A stretch of DNA of 64,000 nucleotides, from positions 62,001 through 126,000 of the forward strand of contig JBFWNT010000009.1 in assembly GCA_050250915.1 (NCBI GenBank), given 5' to 3'. Source of the DNA: Miltoncostaea sp050250915. Lineage in GTDB: Bacteria > Actinomycetota > Thermoleophilia > Miltoncostaeales > Miltoncostaeaceae. The position numbers were made by a program, and so were the translations under genes. Position 1 is the stretch's first letter. Each line of letters starts with the position of its first letter. The notes under the pieces were generated by a model that worked only from the letters and a program-made list of their open reading frames with translations, was not told the DNA's origin and made no database searches. Shown in pieces: positions 1 to 8,084 of this stretch.

Positions 1-2
1 CG

Positions 3-830
3 GCCCTCGTCCGCGCCGCCTCGGACGGCCAGGACGTCGCCCGCCGCCTGAGCGGCGCGGCGCGGGCCCGCCGCCTGGCCGCCACGGCCGGTCCGTTCGC
101 CCGCACGCTGGCGGGCACCCACCTGGCGTACGCCCAGTGGCAGGCCGGCCGGCACGCCGAGGCGCTCGCCACCGCGCGCGAGGCGACGGCGGAGGACGAC
201 GCCCGATCGCTGCCGCTGTTCGGCGCGATGGGGCGCGCGATCGCGTCGCTCGCCATGGCGGCGCTGGGCGACGACGCGGGGGCCGACGAGGAGGCCCGCG
301 CCGCGTTCGCCCGGATGCGGGCGCACGGCCACGACGCGACGCCGCAGGCCACCATCGTGTGGCTGGCGCACGGCACGGCCTGCGCCCGCCGGGGCAGCGT
401 CGACGCGGCCGTCGACGCCCTGCGGACGGCGGCTGCGCTGGCGGAGGGGCCGAACCTGGCCCTGGACCGGGCGCACGCCCTGCTGGCGCTGGCGCGGGCG
501 CTCAAGGCCCGCTCCGACGTGGGCCCGGCGGCCGAGGCGGTCCGCCAGGCGCGACGGATCGTGGCGGGCACCGCCGACCCGGGGCCGCTGCGGCGGCTGG
601 TCGACGCATCCGAGCCGGGCGGCGCGGCGTGGCCCGCCGAGCCGATCACCGAGGCCGAGATGCGCGTGCTGCGCCTGCTGCCCACGTCGCTGCCGCTGCG
701 CGGGATCGGCGAACGGCTGCTGGTGTCGCTCAACACCGTGAAGTCGCACGTGCGGGTGCTCTACCGCAAGCTCGACGTGGCCTCCCGCGAGGAGGCGGTG
801 GCGCGTGCCCGGGAGCACGGGCTCATCTGA
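3..830 (+). CDS. LuxR-family transcriptional regulator, 5'-truncated by window edge
   Basis: The frame is open from base 3 to the TGA at 828-830, giving 275 residues without the true N-terminus. The last 60 residues are a LuxR/GerE DNA-binding domain: it opens with ITEAEMRVLRLL and carries the recognition-helix pattern SLNTVKSHVRVLYRKL, ending in a helix with REEAVARAREHG. The part before it is Ala-rich and helical with TPR-like spacing, as in large MalT/LAL-type LuxR regulators, which usually also carry an N-terminal ATPase that would lie outside this window. Methionines inside the frame, such as the one at 228, are not the start. The downstream lipoprotein follows after 6 bp, so the two may be co-transcribed. 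Confidence 0.85.
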   Translation, partial: ALVRAASDGQDVARRLSGAARARRLAATAGPFARTLAGTHLAYAQWQAGRHAEALATAREATAEDDARSLPLFGAMGRAIASLAMAALGDDAGADEEARAAFARMRAHGHDATPQATIVWLAHGTACARRGSVDAAVDALRTAAALAEGPNLALDRAHALLALARALKARSDVGPAAEAVRQARRIVAGTADPGPLRRLVDASEPGGAAWPAEPITEAEMRVLRLLPTSLPLRGIGERLLVSLNTVKSHVRVLYRKLDVASREEAVARAREHGLI

Positions 831-836
831 GCGCCT

Positions 837-1457
837 GTGATGACGCCCCGGCGACCTCCGAGGATTGCGGCCGTCGTCGTCGCGACGCTCGCCGTCGCGC
901 TGGCCGCAGCGGCGTGCGGGTCGTCGTCGGACGAGGCCGCGCAGGGGTCGGGCACCACGCCGATGGAGGCGTCCGACGCCGCGCCGGCGCTCCGGATGGA
1001 CGGCGTGGGACTGCGCGGCGACCCCCCGAACATGCGCTTCGCCCGCGACACCCCGCGGCTCGACATGTCACTCGACCAGGACGGCAACACGGTGTGGTCG
1101 GTCACGGACGGCGTGCCGGTGCGCTTCTCCCGCGACCGCCCCGACTGCCGCTACCCCGCCATCACGGCGAACGAGTTCGACGACATCGCCAGCCAGGTGC
1201 TGTGGTCCGCCACGCCGCCCCGGGACTTCCCCGACGACGGCGAGTGGGGCTTCCTCGGCACCCGCGCCGACGCTGACGCCGGCAGCGGCAGCGCCGCCAA
1301 CTTCACCTACTACTCCGGCGGACGGGTGACCCTCAAGCTCGACGTGCAGGGCCGCCCGGTCTACGCGACCGCCCCCCGCGGGCCGTTCACGATCGTCTAC
1401 GGCCGGTACGACATCGCCACCGTCGCGAACGCGGAGAGCCTGCCCGCCTGCTCGTGA
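837..1457 (+). CDS. Hypothetical secreted lipoprotein
   Basis: This is a 206-residue protein starting GTG-ATG; either codon (837 or 840) could be used. The N-terminus is a lipoprotein signal: a basic segment, a hydrophobic run of about 17 residues, and a lipobox ending AAAC, with Cys at about position 27 followed by a Ser-rich spacer. The mature part is Asp-rich and has no family motif I recognise. It has aromatic-rich strands late in the protein (ANFTYYSGGRVTLKLD) that look like a beta-sheet domain. It starts 6 bp after the LuxR-type gene, so it may be a target or partner of that regulator. No function can be assigned. Confidence 0.7.
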   Translation: MMTPRRPPRIAAVVVATLAVALAAAACGSSSDEAAQGSGTTPMEASDAAPALRMDGVGLRGDPPNMRFARDTPRLDMSLDQDGNTVWSVTDGVPVRFSRDRPDCRYPAITANEFDDIASQVLWSATPPRDFPDDGEWGFLGTRADADAGSGSAANFTYYSGGRVTLKLDVQGRPVYATAPRGPFTIVYGRYDIATVANAESLPACS

Positions 1458-1503
1458 CGGCCGGCGCGCGGTGGCCGCGCGGCGCGCGCTCCAGAACGGA
1501 CGA

Positions 1504-1523
1504 AGCCCCCGGGCTCGGGGGCT
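1504..1523 (-). terminator. Hairpin downstream of tRNA-Gly
   Basis: AGCCCCCG and CGGGGGCT form a perfect 8-bp GC stem around a 4-nt loop, starting 6 nt past the tRNA 3' end on the minus strand. There is no strong U-tract. The position suggests termination of the tRNA transcript, and possibly of the convergent lipoprotein gene. Confidence 0.6.
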
Positions 1524-1529
1524 CCTCAG

Positions 1530-1603
1530 AGCGGATGATGGGACTCGAACCCACGACCTTCTGCATGGCAAGCAGACGCTCTAGCCAACTGAGCTACATC
1601 CGC
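1530..1603 (-). tRNA. tRNA-Gly (anticodon GCC)
   Basis: Read on the minus strand, the 74 nt fold as a full cloverleaf. The acceptor GCGGATG pairs with CATCCGC, the D-stem is GCTC/GAGC, the anticodon stem TCTGC/GCAGA encloses loop TTGCCAT, and the T-arm contains GTTCGAGTCC. The anticodon is GCC, so it charges glycine. The discriminator is T and no CCA is encoded, so the CCA-adding enzyme would supply it; a candidate lies at 38156-39556. A TACACT hexamer about 11 nt upstream on the minus strand is a plausible -10 element. Confidence 0.95.
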
Positions 1604-1674
1604 GTGGTCGCGGGAGTGTACCAGCCGGGCGGGGCTGATCCGGCCGCGGAAGGAAGCCCGCCGGCCCCCTTCAG

Positions 1675-2106
1675 TCAGCGCCCCGGAGGCGGTTCCGCGC
1701 CGTCCCGGACGGCCTCGGGTGACACGGCGAGTCCCCGGCTCACGAGGTCGGCGAGATCGCCGCTCACCAGACGCCAGCCGCGCTCCCGGGCCGCAGCGAC
1801 GAACGCGGCGTCGTACACGCTGACGCCTTCCTCCTGGCCGATCGATGCCGCGGCGATGGCGAGTGGCCCGTCGACGCGCACGATCCTGCCTTCCGTCGCC
1901 ACCTGCACGAGTTCCGTCAGGCGCCGAGCCTCGTCCAGCGAGCGCCATCGGCGGACGGCGACGGTGCCGACCTCATAGAAGGTCAGGTCGAGCGCCCCGA
2001 GCGGTCCTCCACCGCCCTCGATGATCTCGACGGAGGCCTCGTGGAACCGGTCCGCGCTGTCGCGGGCGGCCAGCCAGACGCTGCTGTCGAGGAGGAGCGT
2101 GGTCAC
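1675..2106 (-). CDS. vapC: PIN-domain ribonuclease toxin (VapC type)
   Basis: This 143-residue protein has the PIN-domain acidic set that binds the catalytic metal: Asp7 in TTLLLDSSVW, Glu45, Asp99 in VSVYDAAFVAAA and Asp117 in LVSGD. VapC toxins cleave tRNA or rRNA when freed from antitoxin. The GTG start at 2106 overlaps the antitoxin stop as GTGA, so translation of toxin is coupled to antitoxin. Length is normal for the family and no catalytic position is missing, so the toxin looks intact. The specific RNA target cannot be read from sequence. Confidence 0.88.
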   Translation of the reverse strand: MTTLLLDSSVWLAARDSADRFHEASVEIIEGGGGPLGALDLTFYEVGTVAVRRWRSLDEARRLTELVQVATEGRIVRVDGPLAIAAASIGQEEGVSVYDAAFVAAARERGWRLVSGDLADLVSRGLAVSPEAVRDGAEPPPGR

Positions 2107-2327
2107 CGCCGGCGGTCGCTGCGGACCGCGTCGGCCGAGTCGCCACCCCGATCCACGGGCGTCGCGAGGAGCCGTTCCAGCCGCGCGCGCCGCGCCTGCT
2201 CGTCGTCCGGCAGGTGGTCGGTCGCGAGACGCTGGATCAGGTCGCTGCGCGTCGTGCCGCGCGCGCGCGCCGTGCGATCGATTCGCGCGAGCAGTTCGTC
2301 CGGGATCGAGACCAACACTTTCGCCAT
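2103..2327 (-). CDS. vapB: Ribbon-helix-helix antitoxin (VapB type)
   Basis: The 74-residue protein begins MAKVLVSIPDELLARID, the beta-strand-helix pattern of ribbon-helix-helix (CopG/Arc) DNA-binding antitoxins, followed by the second helix RSDLIQRL. Its charged, Arg-rich C-terminal half would wrap the toxin. It is the promoter-proximal gene of the pair and ends in a GTGA overlap with the toxin. Antitoxins of this class repress their own operon, and a perfect palindrome lies directly upstream at 2334-2352. Confidence 0.85.
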   Translation of the reverse strand: MAKVLVSIPDELLARIDRTARARGTTRSDLIQRLATDHLPDDEQARRARLERLLATPVDRGGDSADAVRSDRRR

Positions 2328-2333
2328 GTCGGG

Positions 2334-2352
2334 AGGATATCCCGGATATCCT
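2334..2352 (-). promoter_or_regulatory. Palindromic operator/promoter of the toxin-antitoxin operon
   Basis: AGGATATCC and GGATATCCT are perfect 9-nt inverted arms around one central base. The TATCCT inside the ATG-proximal arm sits 6 nt before the antitoxin ATG, which matches the -10 spacing seen at other probable leaderless genes here. The operator would therefore overlap the promoter, the classic layout for antitoxin autorepression. Confidence 0.7.
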
Positions 2353-2381
2353 TCCGAGCCAAGGGCCGCTGGGCGAAGGCC

Positions 2382-3161
2382 TCAGGCCACCTGCCAGGGG
2401 TCCGTCTCGGTCTCGGCGAAGCGGATCTCGACGCCCTGCGACGCGACCGCCCTGCCCAGGACCTTGCTCCACCGCTTCATCGCCACGCGCTCGGCGCGGG
2501 CGTGCGGCAGGTGCACCAGGGGGAGGCCTCCGGCGCGGTCGGCGTCGTGGTACTTGAGGTCGCTGGTCACGAAGGCGTCGGCCTCGGCGGCGCGGGCGTC
2601 GTCGATGAGGGAGGCGCCCGAGCCGGTGCAGCACGCCACCCGGCGCACCTGCACCCAGGGGTCGCCCGCGTAGGACACGGGGGCGCCGTCGAAGCCCCGG
2701 CCCACGGCCTCGGCAAGGGCACTGAGCGTCACCGGCCGGACCGTGCCGATGCGGCCCAGGCCGCACGACGGCATGTCCGGGTGAGGGCGCAACGGGACCG
2801 CGGCGGACACGCCGAGGATCTCGGCCATCACGTCGTTGAGCCCGCCGCGGGCGGCGTCCAGGTTGGTGTGGGCGGCCATCACCGCCAGGCGGTCCTCGGC
2901 GGCGCGCAGCACGAGCTCGCCGGCCGCGCCGTCGGTGACCGAGGTGATCGACGGGAAGATCGGCGGGTGGTGGGTCAGGATCGCGTCGCAGTCGTGCTCG
3001 CGGGCCTCGCCGAGGACGTCCGCGCGCAACTCCAGCGCCACCAGCAGCCGGCGCACCGGCTGGTTGTGGCGCCCCACGATCAGGCCGACGTTGTCCCACT
3101 CCTCCGCCAGGGACGGGGGCGCGAGCCGCTCCACCGCGGCGAGGACCTGGGCGACCAGCAT
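2382..3161 (-). CDS. NIF3-like (GTP cyclohydrolase I type 2 / DUF34) protein
   Basis: The 259-residue protein has all NIF3 landmarks: EEWDNVGL near residue 20, the metal-binding THHP (His64, His65), AAHTNLD (His98, Asp102) and a C-terminal GSGASL loop with the late VHLPHARAE His segment. Family members bind two metals and form toroidal hexamers. Their physiological reaction is still debated, and the GTP cyclohydrolase label comes from a minority of members. A TAGGCT hexamer lies 6 nt before the ATG with no Shine-Dalgarno, so the mRNA is probably leaderless. The length is normal for the short form lacking the PII-like insert. Confidence 0.9.
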   Translation of the reverse strand: MLVAQVLAAVERLAPPSLAEEWDNVGLIVGRHNQPVRRLLVALELRADVLGEAREHDCDAILTHHPPIFPSITSVTDGAAGELVLRAAEDRLAVMAAHTNLDAARGGLNDVMAEILGVSAAVPLRPHPDMPSCGLGRIGTVRPVTLSALAEAVGRGFDGAPVSYAGDPWVQVRRVACCTGSGASLIDDARAAEADAFVTSDLKYHDADRAGGLPLVHLPHARAERVAMKRWSKVLGRAVASQGVEIRFAETETDPWQVA

Positions 3162-3194
3162 GGCCCGAGCCTAGCGGCCCGGGCCCGCCCGCCC

Positions 3195-3962
3195 TCAGCC
3201 CGTCAGCGCCCGGATGTCGGCCGCGAGCCCGTCGATGTCGATCGGCAGCGCGGTCGCGTACGCGCCCACCTGCCGACCGTCGCGGTCCACCAGCACGAGC
3301 CGGGCCGAGTGGATCGAGGCGGTCGGCGGGCCCTGCTGCGCGGCGATGTGCCAGCTCGACCACAGCGGGGCCAACTCGGCCTTCGAGCCGATGATGTACC
3401 GCATCCGGCCCGTCAGCCGGTGACGGGCGAGGAACTCACGGACCGCCGCGGGGGTGTCGCCCCGCGGATCCACGCTGATCGCGACGACGTCGATGCGGCC
3501 CGCGACGTCCGGGCCGGCCCGGTCGAGGGCCAGCGAGATCTCCTGGGCGGTCAGCGGGCACACGTCCGGGCAGTCCGTGTAGAGGAACGTGACCAGGGCG
3601 GGGCGGCCCGCCACCGGCACCGCGACCCGCGCCCCGGTGCTGTCGCGGCCGATGGTCGCGGGCGCCGGCTGAGTGGGGTCGATCGCGTCGGCGTTCAGCC
3701 GGGGGCCGCTCCCGCCGCCGAGCGCCGCGACCGCCACGATCAGCGCGGCGGCCGCCGCGGCGAGCAACGCGAGCGCCACGCCGATGACGGGGCCTCGACG
3801 TCTGCGGGACTGGGCGGGGACGATGCCTCCGGGGGCGGCGGACCGGGCACCGCCGACGCTACCGCGATCCCGCGCCGCGGTCCGGGACGCGCGGCCCGAG
3901 GCGGGAGGGCGATCGTCCCGGATGCCCTGGGACGGCTCGCGGGGGACGGCCCGCCACCCCAC
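3195..3962 (-). CDS. SCO1/SenC family copper chaperone, membrane-anchored
   Basis: This is a 255-residue thioredoxin-fold protein. The copper-binding CxxxC lies at Cys131 and Cys135 in TDCPDVCP, with the partner His218 in SIHSARLVLVD. A single membrane segment spans about residues 59-81 and leaves the fold outside the cell. SCO proteins insert copper into cytochrome c oxidase CuA or act as thiol reductases. The GTG at 3962 gives an unusually long, Arg-rich cytoplasmic N-terminus of about 57 residues; I found no better start near the membrane segment. No oxidase genes are adjacent. Confidence 0.82.
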   Translation of the reverse strand: MGWRAVPREPSQGIRDDRPPASGRASRTAARDRGSVGGARSAAPGGIVPAQSRRRRGPVIGVALALLAAAAAALIVAVAALGGGSGPRLNADAIDPTQPAPATIGRDSTGARVAVPVAGRPALVTFLYTDCPDVCPLTAQEISLALDRAGPDVAGRIDVVAISVDPRGDTPAAVREFLARHRLTGRMRYIIGSKAELAPLWSSWHIAAQQGPPTASIHSARLVLVDRDGRQVGAYATALPIDIDGLAADIRALTG

Positions 3963-3989
3963 CGGGCGACGGGCCCTCCCCCGGGGACG

Positions 3990-6053
3990 TCACACCGCCG
4001 CCGCCTCCGCCGCCTTCTGGGCGAGGTGGGCGGGCACCTCGGCGTAGTGGTCGAACTGCATCGTGTAGTCGCCCCGCCCGCCGGTCATGGCGCGCAGGTC
4101 GGGCGCGTACTCGAGCATCTCCGCCATGGGGACCTCGGCGCGCACGATCTCGTCGTGGCCCCGCGCCTCCATGCCGAGGGGGTGGCCCCGGCGGGAGCTG
4201 AGGTCGCCCATCACGTCGCCGACGTGCTCCGACGGCACCGTGATCTCCACGTGCATCACCGGCTCGAGGAGGACCGGCCCGGCCTTCTCGAGGGCCGCCT
4301 TCATCCCGAGGCCGCCGGCGATCTTGAACGCCATCTCCGACGAGTCCACCGGGTGGAACTTGCCGTCGTAGAGCGTCACCCGTACGTCCACCACCGGGTA
4401 GCCCGCCAGCTCGCCCTTCCCCATCGCCTCCACCACGCCCTTCTCCACGGCGGGGATGAACGACCGCGGGATCGCGCCGCCCACGATCTTGTCGACGAAC
4501 TCGAAGCCGCCGCCGCGGGGGAGCGGCTCCACCTCGAGCCAGCAGTCGGCGTACTGGCCGCGGCCGCCGCTCTGCTTCTTGTGCTTGCCCTCCGCCTTCG
4601 CGCCCTTCGTGATGGTCTCGCGGTAGGGCACGTGCGGCGGCGCCAGGTCCATCGCCACGCCGAAACGGCGCTCGATGCGGTCGGCGATCACCTCGACGTG
4701 CATCTGGGAGAGACCCGCCACGATGTGGTCGCCGGTCTGCTCGTCGTGGTGCACGTCCAGCGTCGGGTCCTCGTCCTTCATCCGCCGCAGGCACTGGTTG
4801 AGCTTGTCCTCGTCGGCGGCGTTGCGGGCGGTCACGGCGAAGCCCATCAGCGGGGGCGGCAGCTCGATCGGCGCGAAGCCCACGCCGGCGCCGCCCGTGG
4901 TGATTACATCGCCGGTCACGACCTCCTTCAGCTTGGCGACTGCACCGATGTCGCCGGGGCCGATCTCGGTGAGGGCCACGTGCTCCTTGCCCTGGAGGGT
5001 GAAGAGCTGGCCCACGCGCTCCTTGCCGCCGGTGCCCGTCGCCACCTGGGTGTCGGCGGGGAGCACGCCGGAGAACACGCGCAGCAGGCTGATGCGGCCG
5101 CTGAACTGGTCGGCGAGCGTCTTGAAGCAGAGCGCCACGGCCGGACCGTCCTCCGACAGCACCACCTCGGCCGCCTCGCCCGACCCGGGGTCGAGGGCCG
5201 GCCACCTGGCCACCGTCGCCGGGGAGGGCAGCGCCTCCACCAGCAGGTCCAGCAGGCGGTCGACGCCGATGCCGTTCTCGCCCGCGACGCACACCACAGG
5301 GTGCATGCGGCCCTCGGCCACGCCACTCAGGAGCGCGCCGATGAGTTCCTCGGTGGTGATCTCCTCGCCCTCGAGGTACTTCTCGATGAGCGCGTCGTCC
5401 TTCTCCGCGACCACGTCGATCAGGTGCTCGCGCGCCGCCTGTGCGGCGTCGGCGAGCTCATCGGGGATCGGGCCGGTCGAGCCGTGGGGGTCGCCGCCGG
5501 CGTACGTCGTCGCCGTCATCGACACCAGGTTCACCACACCCTCGAACCCGCCCTCGCTGCCCACCGGGATCTGGATCGGGACGGCGCCGGGCGCGAGCTC
5601 CGAGATCGCCTCCATCGCCGCGTCGAAGTCGGCCCGCTCGCGGTCGAGCATGTTCACCGCGATCGCCCGCGCCAGGTTCGCCTCGGCGGCGCGGTTCCAC
5701 AGCCGCTCCGTCTGCACCTCGACGCCGGCGGTGGCGTTCACGACCATCAGCACCGCGTCGACGGCCCGCAGCGCGGCGAGGGTGTCGCCCTGGAAGGACG
5801 GCTCGCCGGGGGTGTCGAGCAGGTTGACCTTCACGCCGTTCCAGGTCAGGTGGCAGAGCGACGCGGAGATCGTCATCCCGCGGCGCTGCTCGTCGTCGTC
5901 GAAGTCGGCGACGGTCGAGCCCTCGGCCACGCGTCCCTGGCGGGTGGTGGCCTTCGCGGCGAAGAGCATCGCCTCCACGAGGCTGGTCTTGCCGCTGCCG
6001 CGGTGCCCGAGGACCGCGACGTTGCGAAGCTGGGCAGGATCGGGATGCGCCAT
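3990..6053 (-). CDS. Elongation factor G-like GTPase (EF-G2 type)
   Basis: The protein is 687 residues from the ATG at 6053, which has AGGAAAGG about 10 nt upstream; a GTG at 6074 is less likely. The G-domain motifs diverge from canonical EF-G: G1 is GHRGSGKT rather than AHIDAGKT, G3 is DTPGE rather than DTPGH (the catalytic His is absent), and G4 is NMLDRE rather than NKMDR. All later EF-G domains appear present, including domain IV (GGRGQYADCWLEVEPL). This marks an actinobacterial EF-G paralogue rather than the housekeeping translocase. It probably binds the ribosome with low or altered GTPase activity. Its exact role is unknown. Confidence 0.85.
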   Translation of the reverse strand: MAHPDPAQLRNVAVLGHRGSGKTSLVEAMLFAAKATTRQGRVAEGSTVADFDDDEQRRGMTISASLCHLTWNGVKVNLLDTPGEPSFQGDTLAALRAVDAVLMVVNATAGVEVQTERLWNRAAEANLARAIAVNMLDRERADFDAAMEAISELAPGAVPIQIPVGSEGGFEGVVNLVSMTATTYAGGDPHGSTGPIPDELADAAQAAREHLIDVVAEKDDALIEKYLEGEEITTEELIGALLSGVAEGRMHPVVCVAGENGIGVDRLLDLLVEALPSPATVARWPALDPGSGEAAEVVLSEDGPAVALCFKTLADQFSGRISLLRVFSGVLPADTQVATGTGGKERVGQLFTLQGKEHVALTEIGPGDIGAVAKLKEVVTGDVITTGGAGVGFAPIELPPPLMGFAVTARNAADEDKLNQCLRRMKDEDPTLDVHHDEQTGDHIVAGLSQMHVEVIADRIERRFGVAMDLAPPHVPYRETITKGAKAEGKHKKQSGGRGQYADCWLEVEPLPRGGGFEFVDKIVGGAIPRSFIPAVEKGVVEAMGKGELAGYPVVDVRVTLYDGKFHPVDSSEMAFKIAGGLGMKAALEKAGPVLLEPVMHVEITVPSEHVGDVMGDLSSRRGHPLGMEARGHDEIVRAEVPMAEMLEYAPDLRAMTGGRGDYTMQFDHYAEVPAHLAQKAAEAAAV

Positions 6054-6104
6054 GGGCTTCGTGCCTTTCCTCACAAGGCCGGGAGACGCATACTCGACCG
6101 TGCG

Positions 6105-6920
6105 CTAGCCCTGGTCAACCTCCCCGTCCTGCAGCCGGCCCTTGAGCCGCAGGATGGCCTTCGTGTGGAGCTGGCTGACGCGGCTCTCGGTCACGCCGAG
6201 CACCTCGCCGATCTCGCGGAGGGTCAGCCCGTCGTAGTAGTAGAGGGCGATCACGATCTTCTCGCGCTCGGGCAGGCGGGCGATCGCGTCGGCCAGCGTG
6301 TCGCGCAGCTCCGTGACGTCCAGGAGGTCCGACGGGTTGCTGGGGCGCTGGTCGGTGATCGTGTCGATCAGCGAGAGCGACTCGCCGCCGGAGGACACGC
6401 TCCACGTCTCGTCCAGGGCGATGATCGACGAGTTGGCGATCTGGGTGATCGCGGCCTGGAAATCGTGCATCTCCATCCCGAGCGCCGCGGCCAGCTCCTC
6501 GTCGGTGGGGGCCCGCTGCAACTTGTGCTCCAGCTCGGTGGCCTTGCGCTCGATCTCGCGCGAGCGGGCCCGCACCGAGCGGGGCACCCAGTCGAGCGAG
6601 CGCAGCTCGTCGATGATCGCGCCCTTGATGCGCGTGACGGCGTAGGTCTCGAACTTCACCTGCCGGCCGGGGTCGTAGCGCTCCACCGCGCCGATCAGGC
6701 CCATCAGCCCGTAGGAGATGAGGTCGCTCTCCTCCACGTGCGCCGGGAGGTGGCTGTTCATGCGGCCCGCGACGTACTTCACCAGCGGCGCGAACGTGAG
6801 GATCAGCCGGTCGCGCGCCGCCGGGTCGCCGGTGCTCTTGTACCGGCGCCACAGCATGCGCAGCTCCTCCTCGCCCTGGGCGGCGCCGGCGCCGGCGCGG
6901 GCGAAGGCGTCCCAGGTCAT
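6105..6920 (-). CDS. FliA/WhiG-family RNA polymerase sigma factor
   Basis: The 271-residue sigma-70-type factor has region 2 (DLISYGLMGLIGAVERYDP at about 66-84, then FETYAVTRIKGAIIDELR), region 3 (SREIERKATELEH, then TDEELAAALGM) and region 4 (LTLREIGEVLGVTESRVSQ). The FETYAVTRIKGAIIDELRSLDWVPRS stretch is typical of WhiG/FliA/SigB-like group 3 sigmas. No anti-sigma gene is adjacent and no flagellar genes are in view, so a WhiG-like developmental or stress role is possible but unproven. A candidate -10 TAGACT lies at 6953-6958. It is the same hexamer as the one in front of rplM. Confidence 0.9.
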   Translation of the reverse strand: MTWDAFARAGAGAAQGEEELRMLWRRYKSTGDPAARDRLILTFAPLVKYVAGRMNSHLPAHVEESDLISYGLMGLIGAVERYDPGRQVKFETYAVTRIKGAIIDELRSLDWVPRSVRARSREIERKATELEHKLQRAPTDEELAAALGMEMHDFQAAITQIANSSIIALDETWSVSSGGESLSLIDTITDQRPSNPSDLLDVTELRDTLADAIARLPEREKIVIALYYYDGLTLREIGEVLGVTESRVSQLHTKAILRLKGRLQDGEVDQG

Positions 6921-6993
6921 GCGGAGGTGGTCCGGGCGTGCGGCATTTCGACAGTCTAGTGGACGGGATGCGGGATCCCTGCCGGGACCCGCG

Positions 6994-7275
6994 TCACGCC
7001 GCCGGCCGCGATCGGCCGTCGAGCCACATCACCAGGGCGATGTCGAGGGCCGCGAGCACGGCGATGGTGAGCCCCATCCCGATCGCGAGCGCCGTGTTCT
7101 CGTCGCCCTGCCCGAGCACCAGGCCGACGGCGATCGTCCCGGCGAACCACACCAGCGCCCGCGTCAGGCGCAGCGCGTAGGCGTGCCCCAGGCCCGGCAG
7201 CAGCAGGCTCAGCAGCGTCGCGATCACCACGGCCCGCCGGTCGGTGGGCCGCGGCTTCATGCCACCGGCGCTCAC
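6994..7275 (-). CDS. Small multi-pass membrane protein
   Basis: The GTG start at 7275 overlaps the upstream stop as GTGA and has GGGGAGG about 12 nt before it; an internal ATG at 7260 (MKPRPTDRR) is the alternative. The product, about 88-93 residues, has the pattern SLLLPGLGHAYALRL followed by further hydrophobic segments. This resembles small TM2-type proteins with a GLGHxY turn between helices. No catalytic residue is evident. It is translationally coupled to the MBL-fold gene upstream. Confidence 0.65.
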   Translation of the reverse strand: MSAGGMKPRPTDRRAVVIATLLSLLLPGLGHAYALRLTRALVWFAGTIAVGLVLGQGDENTALAIGMGLTIAVLAALDIALVMWLDGRSRPAA

Positions 7276-8084
7276 AGCGCCACCGCCTCCCCGGGCCTCG
7301 CCAGGCCCACCGGCCCGTCGAACTCGGCGCGCGCCTGCGCCAGCGTGGCCTCCACGTCGCGCTGCGGGTCGAGGTGCGTGAGCAGCAGGCGGCCCACCCC
7401 GGCGCGGGCGGCGATGCGGCCCGCCTCGGCGCCGGTCATGTGCGGCACGCCCTCGACCGGGGGGCCGGCGCCGAACGTCGCCTCGCACACCAGCGCGTCG
7501 CACCCCGCGGCCAGCGCGGGCAGCGCGTCGCCGTAGGCGCAGTCGGCGCCGAAGCACACGCTCGCCCCGTCGCGCTCGAAGCGCACGGCGTTGGTCGGCG
7601 GCAGGTGCGGCACCTCGCGGTGGCGCATCACCAGGCCGTCCCCGAGGTCGACCTCCCCCGCCTCCGGCGCGAACGTGGACCAGGTGAACGCGGTGTCGAA
7701 CCCCCGCGCGCCCGAGAACGCGATGAGCCGGTCGCGCAGGCCGGGCGGCCCCAGCACGGGCAGCGGCGGCGACCCGGCGCCCGGCCCCCAGACCATGTGG
7801 ACCTCCAGTCCCATCAGGTCGACGCAGTGGTCCGGGTGGAGGTGCGTGACCACCACCTGCGTGAGCGCCTCGGGGGCCATCTCCCCCCGCAGCCGGGTGA
7901 GCACGCCGGAGCCCAGGTCCACCATCACCGCGGCCGCGCCGCCGCGCACGAGATAGCCGCTCTGGGCCTCGCCGGGTGCGGGACACGCGTTGCCGACCCC
8001 GATGGGGAGAAGGGTCAGGCGCGGCCCGGCGATGTTCCTGCACCTGGTCCGGGCATCAGCGGGCCATGCTATACCGCGCCCCAT
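7272..8084 (-). CDS. MBL-fold hydrolase, RNase Z/ElaC-like
   Basis: The core carries the metallo-beta-lactamase signature THLHPDHCVD, a later Asp in FGADCAYGD and a distal His in LLTHLDP, as in ElaC/RNase Z and phosphorylsulfate-type MBL hydrolases. Homology to the fold begins near LTLLPIGVGNA. The only canonical start upstream is the ATG at 8084, but a promoter-like TATAGC lies inside that extension. The real start may instead be the CTG at 8018, which overlaps the TGA of a 13-codon leader ORF as CTGA. The 5' end is therefore uncertain. The stop overlaps the small membrane-protein gene. Confidence 0.75.
   Translation of the reverse strand: MGRGIAWPADARTRCRNIAGPRLTLLPIGVGNACPAPGEAQSGYLVRGGAAAVMVDLGSGVLTRLRGEMAPEALTQVVVTHLHPDHCVDLMGLEVHMVWGPGAGSPPLPVLGPPGLRDRLIAFSGARGFDTAFTWSTFAPEAGEVDLGDGLVMRHREVPHLPPTNAVRFERDGASVCFGADCAYGDALPALAAGCDALVCEATFGAGPPVEGVPHMTGAEAGRIAARAGVGRLLLTHLDPQRDVEATLAQARAEFDGPVGLARPGEAVAL

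Noticed and set aside
6053..6074. GTG start for the EF-G-like gene at 6074
   Set aside because: The AGGAAAGG ribosome-binding site lies inside that extension and is correctly spaced for the ATG at 6053.
2214..6959. A 1,581-residue plus-strand open frame
   Set aside because: It is antisense to NIF3, SCO1, the EF-G-like gene and the sigma factor, has low-complexity His/Arg/Ala composition and no domain. High GC creates such long empty frames.
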